The notes under the pieces were generated by a model. It saw only the letters and a program-made list of their open reading frames with translations, was not told where the DNA came from and searched no databases. 9,259 nucleotides of DNA from an uncultured Pseudomonadales bacterium (GTDB taxonomy: Bacteria; Pseudomonadota; Gammaproteobacteria; Pseudomonadales; Pseudohongiellaceae), in assembly GCA_938082955.1 (NCBI GenBank), contig CALKDE010000076.1, positions 1 through 9,259 on the forward strand, given 5' to 3'. Shown here piece after piece: positions 5,536 through 9,259 of this stretch. Every line of letters begins with the position of its first letter. The stretch's first letter is position 1. A program made the position numbers and the translations under genes.

Positions 5536-6171
5536 ATGGGTGATAAAAACAAAGCCGATACTAGCCTCAACCCGAAGCAACGATCACGACGTGAATTCCT
5601 TGAGAGCGCCGGCACCACCGCGGCGCTCGCCAGTGCTGTGCCGGTACTCGGCATCTCCACCGCGCAGGCACAATCAGACATTGAGAGCACAGCTGCTAAG
5701 ACTCGCATCCAACTAACAGTCAACGGCAGCCGCCATTCGGTGGATGTGGAAGATCGTTGGACCCTGGTTGAAGTATTGCGCGATCAACTCGACCTCACCG
5801 GCACCAAGATCGGCTGCGACCGCAGCGAGTGCGGTGCTTGCACTGTGATTATGAATGGCAAGCCCGTGTATTCCTGCAGTCAGTTAGCGGTGTGGGCTGA
5901 TGGCACGCAAGTAACTACAGTGGAAGGACTTGCAAGTGGTGGTCAACTCTCGCCAGTGCAACAAGCTTTTGTCGAGAACAACGGCCCCCAATGCGGCTTC
6001 TGCACTCCTGGTCAACTCATGACCGCTACCGCCTTACTTAGCAACAACGCGACGCCCAATGCCGACGAGGTTAAGCAGGCCTTGGTGGGCAACCTCTGCC
6101 GCTGCTCCAATTACAATGCCATCGTCGAGGCCGTAGTCATGGCCGGCGAACGTAGCGGGAGTGCCGTATGA
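5536..6171 (+). CDS. Tat-exported [2Fe-2S] subunit of a xanthine dehydrogenase-family molybdenum hydroxylase (PaoA-like)
   Basis: A 211-residue electron-transfer subunit. Residues 16-45 are a twin-arginine signal: S17-R18-R19-E-F-L, a moderately hydrophobic stretch and A-Q-A before the likely cleavage after A45. The ferredoxin-like domain binds one [2Fe-2S] through C94, C99, C102 and C114 (G-C-D-R-S-E-C-G-A-C). The helical domain binds the second through C153, C156, C188 and C190 (P-Q-C-G-F-C-T-P-G and N-L-C-R-C-S). All eight ligands are present. It should carry electrons from the Mo site to FAD. The ATG at 5536 is preferred over a GTG at 5455 in the same frame, because AGGAGAG (5524-5530) precedes it and the Tat signal then lies near the N-terminus. 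It is first in the operon and overlaps the Mo subunit gene by ATGA. By analogy with E. coli PaoABC, the folded trimer is probably exported on this one signal. Confidence 0.92.
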   Translation: MGDKNKADTSLNPKQRSRREFLESAGTTAALASAVPVLGISTAQAQSDIESTAAKTRIQLTVNGSRHSVDVEDRWTLVEVLRDQLDLTGTKIGCDRSECGACTVIMNGKPVYSCSQLAVWADGTQVTTVEGLASGGQLSPVQQAFVENNGPQCGFCTPGQLMTATALLSNNATPNADEVKQALVGNLCRCSNYNAIVEAVVMAGERSGSAV

Positions 6172-8336
6172 GCGAAGCTATTCACATCGGTCTGGATCCG
6201 CTAAACACCATCGGCAACGCCACCGCCCGCGTAGACGCGGTAGAGAGGGTTACCGGTGAAGCCAAATACAGCCGCGACTTCAAACTCCCCGGCATGCTCT
6301 ATGCACAGATACTGAGAAGCCCCCATCCCCATGCCCGCATTCGCTCAATCGATACCTCGGCCGCCGAGGCGTTGCCTGGCGTGCGAGCGGTTATCACCGG
6401 CGACAACGCGTCCGTAGTGTGGGGCGCAGGATCCGTCTCTGGTGGCCGTCAGTACAACGACCCGACCAAGGACGCCACGCTGCATCGGCGTTATATATTC
6501 AACAACCCGCTGCGCTTCGTCGGCGATTCTGTCGCGGCAGTTGCCGCTATCGATAGACACACCGCCGAACAGGCGCTGGCGCTCATCAAAGTAGACTACG
6601 AAGAGTTGCCCTTCGTATTAGAGCCCGAAGCAGCCTTGGAGCCGGGCGCGCCGCAGGTATGGCCCGATGGTAATCTGTGCCCCGACTTCCGCAATAACTT
6701 CGAGCCTATGGTGTCGAACTTAGGCGATGTTGAGGCAGGCTTTGCCGAGGCCGACCAAATATTTGAAGAACGTTATGAGACAAGCTTTATCCATAACGCT
6801 CAGATGGAGCCCCGCGCCGCCTTAGCGCATTGGGAGGCAGATAAACTCACGCTATACTCGCCAACTCAGGGCATCTCTAATTGTCGCCACGACACCGCCC
6901 GCGACCTTGGTCTGCAAGACCATCAGGTGCGCATCATCTGCAACTACATGGGTGGCGGCTTCGGTAACAAGAATCAGAACCAGGATGCGGACCTAGTTGC
7001 CGCAACTCTTTCCAAGCAAGCCGGTGCGCCAGTGATGCTGGAGTTTTCAAGGCGCGACGATTGGCTTGGCGTACACGGCCGCTGGCCTACAGTGCAGTAT
7101 TACAAGATCGGTGCGAAGAACGACGGCACCGTCACCGCCATTCAGATGCGCGGCTATAGTGGCATGGGTCCATACCGCAAGAACTCCGGCGGCATAAGTG
7201 GCATGGATGTCTATGCCTGTCCGAATAGACTGCGCAGCATCTCTCCTGTCTATACCAACCGGACTACCTCCGGTAACTTCCGTGCGCCATCTGAACCACA
7301 TGGCTTCTATGGTGTGGAGTCTATGATGGACGAGGTGGCCTATAAGCTTGGTGTAGACCCGGTGGAGTTCACTCTAAAAAACATGCGCAGACCTACCGAC
7401 GATCAGCCATTTACCAATTATTCCCTAGACGAAGTCATCACCACAGGTGCGCAACAGTTCGACTGGGCTTCGCGCAGGAAAACCACCCCCGGCTCTGACG
7501 AAGGACCCATCAAGCGCGGCTCCGGCTTCTCTTTCATGATGTTCCGCGCCGGTGTTGGGACCAGCAGCGCCATCGTGCGAGTTGACGCCCAGCGGCAATA
7601 TACTTTGTTCGTCGGCGTTACCGACATTGGTCCCGGTGCTAAGACCACCATGGGCATGATCGCCGCCGAAGAACTTGGCGTCCCGCTCGACCAAGTAGAG
7701 GTTGTGGCTGGTGATACCGACCGCTGCCCCTATTCAGTAGGTGAGTCCGGGAGTCGCACCACTATTCAAACCGGCTATGCCGTGATGCAAGCTGCTAAAG
7801 ACCTTAACCAACAGATCGCCGATAGCGGCATGCCCACCGGCAGTGATGTATTAATCGCCTCCGCCACGCCCAACCCCAGCACCGACGGCAAGACCCGACA
7901 GTGCTTCGGCGCCCACTTTGTGGAGGTGGAGGTGGACACTCGCATTGGCACCACGCGAATCGTAAAATACACAACGGTGCACGAGTCAGGCCGCATTATT
8001 AACCCGACTACCGCTCGCGATCAGATCCGCGGGGCGACTCTTCAAGGCATCGGCCAGGCGTTACACGAGGACTTGTTGTATGACCCGGCTAGCGGCCAGC
8101 CATTAACCACCGGCTACTACCGTGCGCGACATCTAACCCATCTAGATATCCCGGAAATCGATGTCACCTTCATCGAAGTTGATGACGGCTATGGCCCCTT
8201 CGGCGCTAAAACGGCAGGCGAGGCAGGCATTATTCTTGCTCCAGCGGCCATGGCTAATGCCATCAGCAATGCCATCGGTGTGCGTATGACTTCGCTGCCT
8301 ATCTCGCGCGATAAGATACTGGAGGCCATGGCATGA
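6168..8336 (+). CDS. Xanthine dehydrogenase-family molybdopterin-binding (large) subunit
   Basis: The 722-residue catalytic subunit, expected to hydroxylate an aldehyde, N-heterocycle or similar substrate with water as oxygen source at a molybdenum cofactor. The N-terminal hammerhead domain (about 24-150) starts R-V-D-A-V-E-R-V-T-G-E-A-K-Y-S. Cofactor motifs follow: Q-M-E-P-R (212-216), G-G-G-F-G-N-K-N (262-269), F-R-A-P (371-374), the D-I-G-P-G-A-K-T loop (486-493), and G-E-S-G-S-R-T (525-531). Near the C-terminus G-A-K-T-A-G-E685-A-G supplies the active-site Glu expected in this family. It has no signal of its own, which fits hitchhiker export with the Tat-tagged small subunit. The length (about 700-780 in PaoC-like members) and residues look intact. 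The order small, Mo, FAD differs from the paoABC order. The substrate cannot be read from the sequence; aldehyde oxidoreductase is the closest analogy. Confidence 0.92.
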   Translation: MSEAIHIGLDPLNTIGNATARVDAVERVTGEAKYSRDFKLPGMLYAQILRSPHPHARIRSIDTSAAEALPGVRAVITGDNASVVWGAGSVSGGRQYNDPTKDATLHRRYIFNNPLRFVGDSVAAVAAIDRHTAEQALALIKVDYEELPFVLEPEAALEPGAPQVWPDGNLCPDFRNNFEPMVSNLGDVEAGFAEADQIFEERYETSFIHNAQMEPRAALAHWEADKLTLYSPTQGISNCRHDTARDLGLQDHQVRIICNYMGGGFGNKNQNQDADLVAATLSKQAGAPVMLEFSRRDDWLGVHGRWPTVQYYKIGAKNDGTVTAIQMRGYSGMGPYRKNSGGISGMDVYACPNRLRSISPVYTNRTTSGNFRAPSEPHGFYGVESMMDEVAYKLGVDPVEFTLKNMRRPTDDQPFTNYSLDEVITTGAQQFDWASRRKTTPGSDEGPIKRGSGFSFMMFRAGVGTSSAIVRVDAQRQYTLFVGVTDIGPGAKTTMGMIAAEELGVPLDQVEVVAGDTDRCPYSVGESGSRTTIQTGYAVMQAAKDLNQQIADSGMPTGSDVLIASATPNPSTDGKTRQCFGAHFVEVEVDTRIGTTRIVKYTTVHESGRIINPTTARDQIRGATLQGIGQALHEDLLYDPASGQPLTTGYYRARHLTHLDIPEIDVTFIEVDDGYGPFGAKTAGEAGIILAPAAMANAISNAIGVRMTSLPISRDKILEAMA

Positions 8337-9259
8337 AGGCTTTTACTAATATCAATGTGAGTTCTATCGACGAGGCGGTTAGCGCAGCCACACAGGCTAG
8401 CAGCAACGGTCAGTCCGTCGCTTTCTCCGGCGGAGGCACCGATCTTTTACAGCAACTCAAAGACGGCACCGACACGAGTGATGTTGTCATTAACCTACGT
8501 AACGTAGATGGTGCGAAAGAAATTAGCAGCGCCAGTGGCATAACTAGAATTGGTGGCCTAATCACACTCGACGAATTGAGCAACAGCGGTCTCAACGATG
8601 TGTTGACACAGGCTGCGGCCAGCGTTGGGACACCACAGATTCGTAACGTGGCAACTCTATCAGGCAATGTCACTCAACGCCCTTGGTGTTGGTACTACCG
8701 CAATGGTTTTAATTGTTACAAGGCCGGTGGTGATGAATGTTTTTCAGTGACCGGCGAAAACCAACAACATGCGATATATGGTGGTGGTCCAAGTTACATC
8801 GTCCATCCTTCCGATCTGGCGCCTGCGTTGGCTGCCCTTGGTGCGAGCTTCATCGTGGCGGGTCCAGATGGCGAGCGGACCGTTAATGCCAATGACTTCT
8901 TTGTCATGCCAAGCAAAGATCCAGCGCGGGAAAACTCCTTAGCCTCTGGCGAATTGCTAGTAGGGGTTAGCTTGCCCACACCTGCCGCGAACAGCGTAAG
9001 CCACTACCATAAAATCATGGACCGCGAAGCTTGGACCCACGCTGAGGTGAGTGTGGCTGCGGTGCTAACTATGAACGGCGAGATTATCGAGTCTGCGAGC
9101 ATAGTCTTGGGCGGAGTCGCCACTGTGCCTTGGAAACTTACTGCGGTTGAAAGCTACCTAGTAGGCCGCCAACTAAGCGCCGATGTAGTCACCATGGCGG
9201 GCCAGATGGCTATTGCAGGTGCTAGGCCGCTGGCCAAGAACGCTCACAAAGTCCCCATG
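8333..9259 (+). CDS. FAD-binding subunit of the molybdenum hydroxylase, with 4-hydroxybenzoyl-CoA reductase/PaoB-type Cys insert, partial at right edge
   Basis: Starts with ATGA overlap on the Mo subunit gene and remains open for 309 codons to the window edge. FAD-contact features are F-S-G-G-G-T-D-L-L (31-39) and S-V-G-T-P-Q-I-R-N-V-A-T-L-S-G-N (97-112). An insert, Q-R-P-W-C119…C128…C136…G-E-N-Q-Q-H-A-I (115-148), is characteristic of the branch whose FAD subunit carries an extra [4Fe-4S] cluster. From memory of the family, the fourth Cys falls in the G-G-P-C-x-I-V-H-P-S-D segment; here that position is S154 (AGT). The C-terminal CO-dehydrogenase-flavoprotein domain begins near residue 215 with H-Y-H-K-I-M-D-R-E-A-W-T-H-A-E-V-S-V-A. 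It should pass electrons from the [2Fe-2S] centres to FAD and then to an external acceptor. Only some C-terminal residues are missing. Cluster content needs testing. Confidence 0.9.
   Translation, partial: MKAFTNINVSSIDEAVSAATQASSNGQSVAFSGGGTDLLQQLKDGTDTSDVVINLRNVDGAKEISSASGITRIGGLITLDELSNSGLNDVLTQAAASVGTPQIRNVATLSGNVTQRPWCWYYRNGFNCYKAGGDECFSVTGENQQHAIYGGGPSYIVHPSDLAPALAALGASFIVAGPDGERTVNANDFFVMPSKDPARENSLASGELLVGVSLPTPAANSVSHYHKIMDREAWTHAEVSVAAVLTMNGEIIESASIVLGGVATVPWKLTAVESYLVGRQLSADVVTMAGQMAIAGARPLAKNAHKVPM

Overview
The window looks like chromosomal DNA from a gammaproteobacterium. I infer this from the protein families, Shine-Dalgarno use, a RAYT-type transposase and moderate GC. I cannot name a genus.

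Left part (1-4428): a small membrane-lipid or glycoconjugate-type locus in two divergent halves. On the minus strand, a CDP-alcohol phosphatidyltransferase (543-1724) is followed, with a 4-bp stop/start overlap, by a lysylphosphatidylglycerol-synthase-type (flippase-like) membrane protein that runs off the left edge. On the plus strand, a family 4 glycosyltransferase (2564-3604) overlaps a SAM-dependent methyltransferase (3601-4428) by ATGA. Exactly between the halves sits a RAYT/Y1 (HUH) transposase element bounded by a perfect 25-bp inverted repeat (1744-1768 and 2537-2561). Its transposase gene is broken by one extra base in a G run. The element ends 2 bp before the glycosyltransferase start codon and 19 bp before the phosphatidyltransferase start codon, so it now supplies the 5' regions of both halves.

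Middle (4429-5535): a secreted YceI-family lipocalin-like protein (4553-5164), then a 371-bp gap without a gene. The gap holds a plausible sigma70 promoter (5409-5437) and a 7-7-7 dyad (5451-5471) just downstream of the expected transcription start.

Right part (5536-9259): a molybdenum hydroxylase operon of the xanthine dehydrogenase family in the order 2Fe-2S subunit, Mo subunit, FAD subunit, each pair overlapping by ATGA. The 2Fe-2S subunit carries a twin-arginine signal and the FAD subunit carries the Cys-rich insert typical of the 4-hydroxybenzoyl-CoA reductase/PaoB branch. Together these suggest a periplasmic PaoABC-like heterotrimer exported in folded form. The FAD subunit is cut by the right edge. 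One of the four Cys positions I expect for its extra [4Fe-4S] cluster reads Ser.

No RNA genes, CRISPR arrays or phage genes were seen. The best candidate for something undescribed is the phosphatidyltransferase/flippase-like/glycosyltransferase/methyltransferase locus, whose product cannot be deduced from sequence alone.
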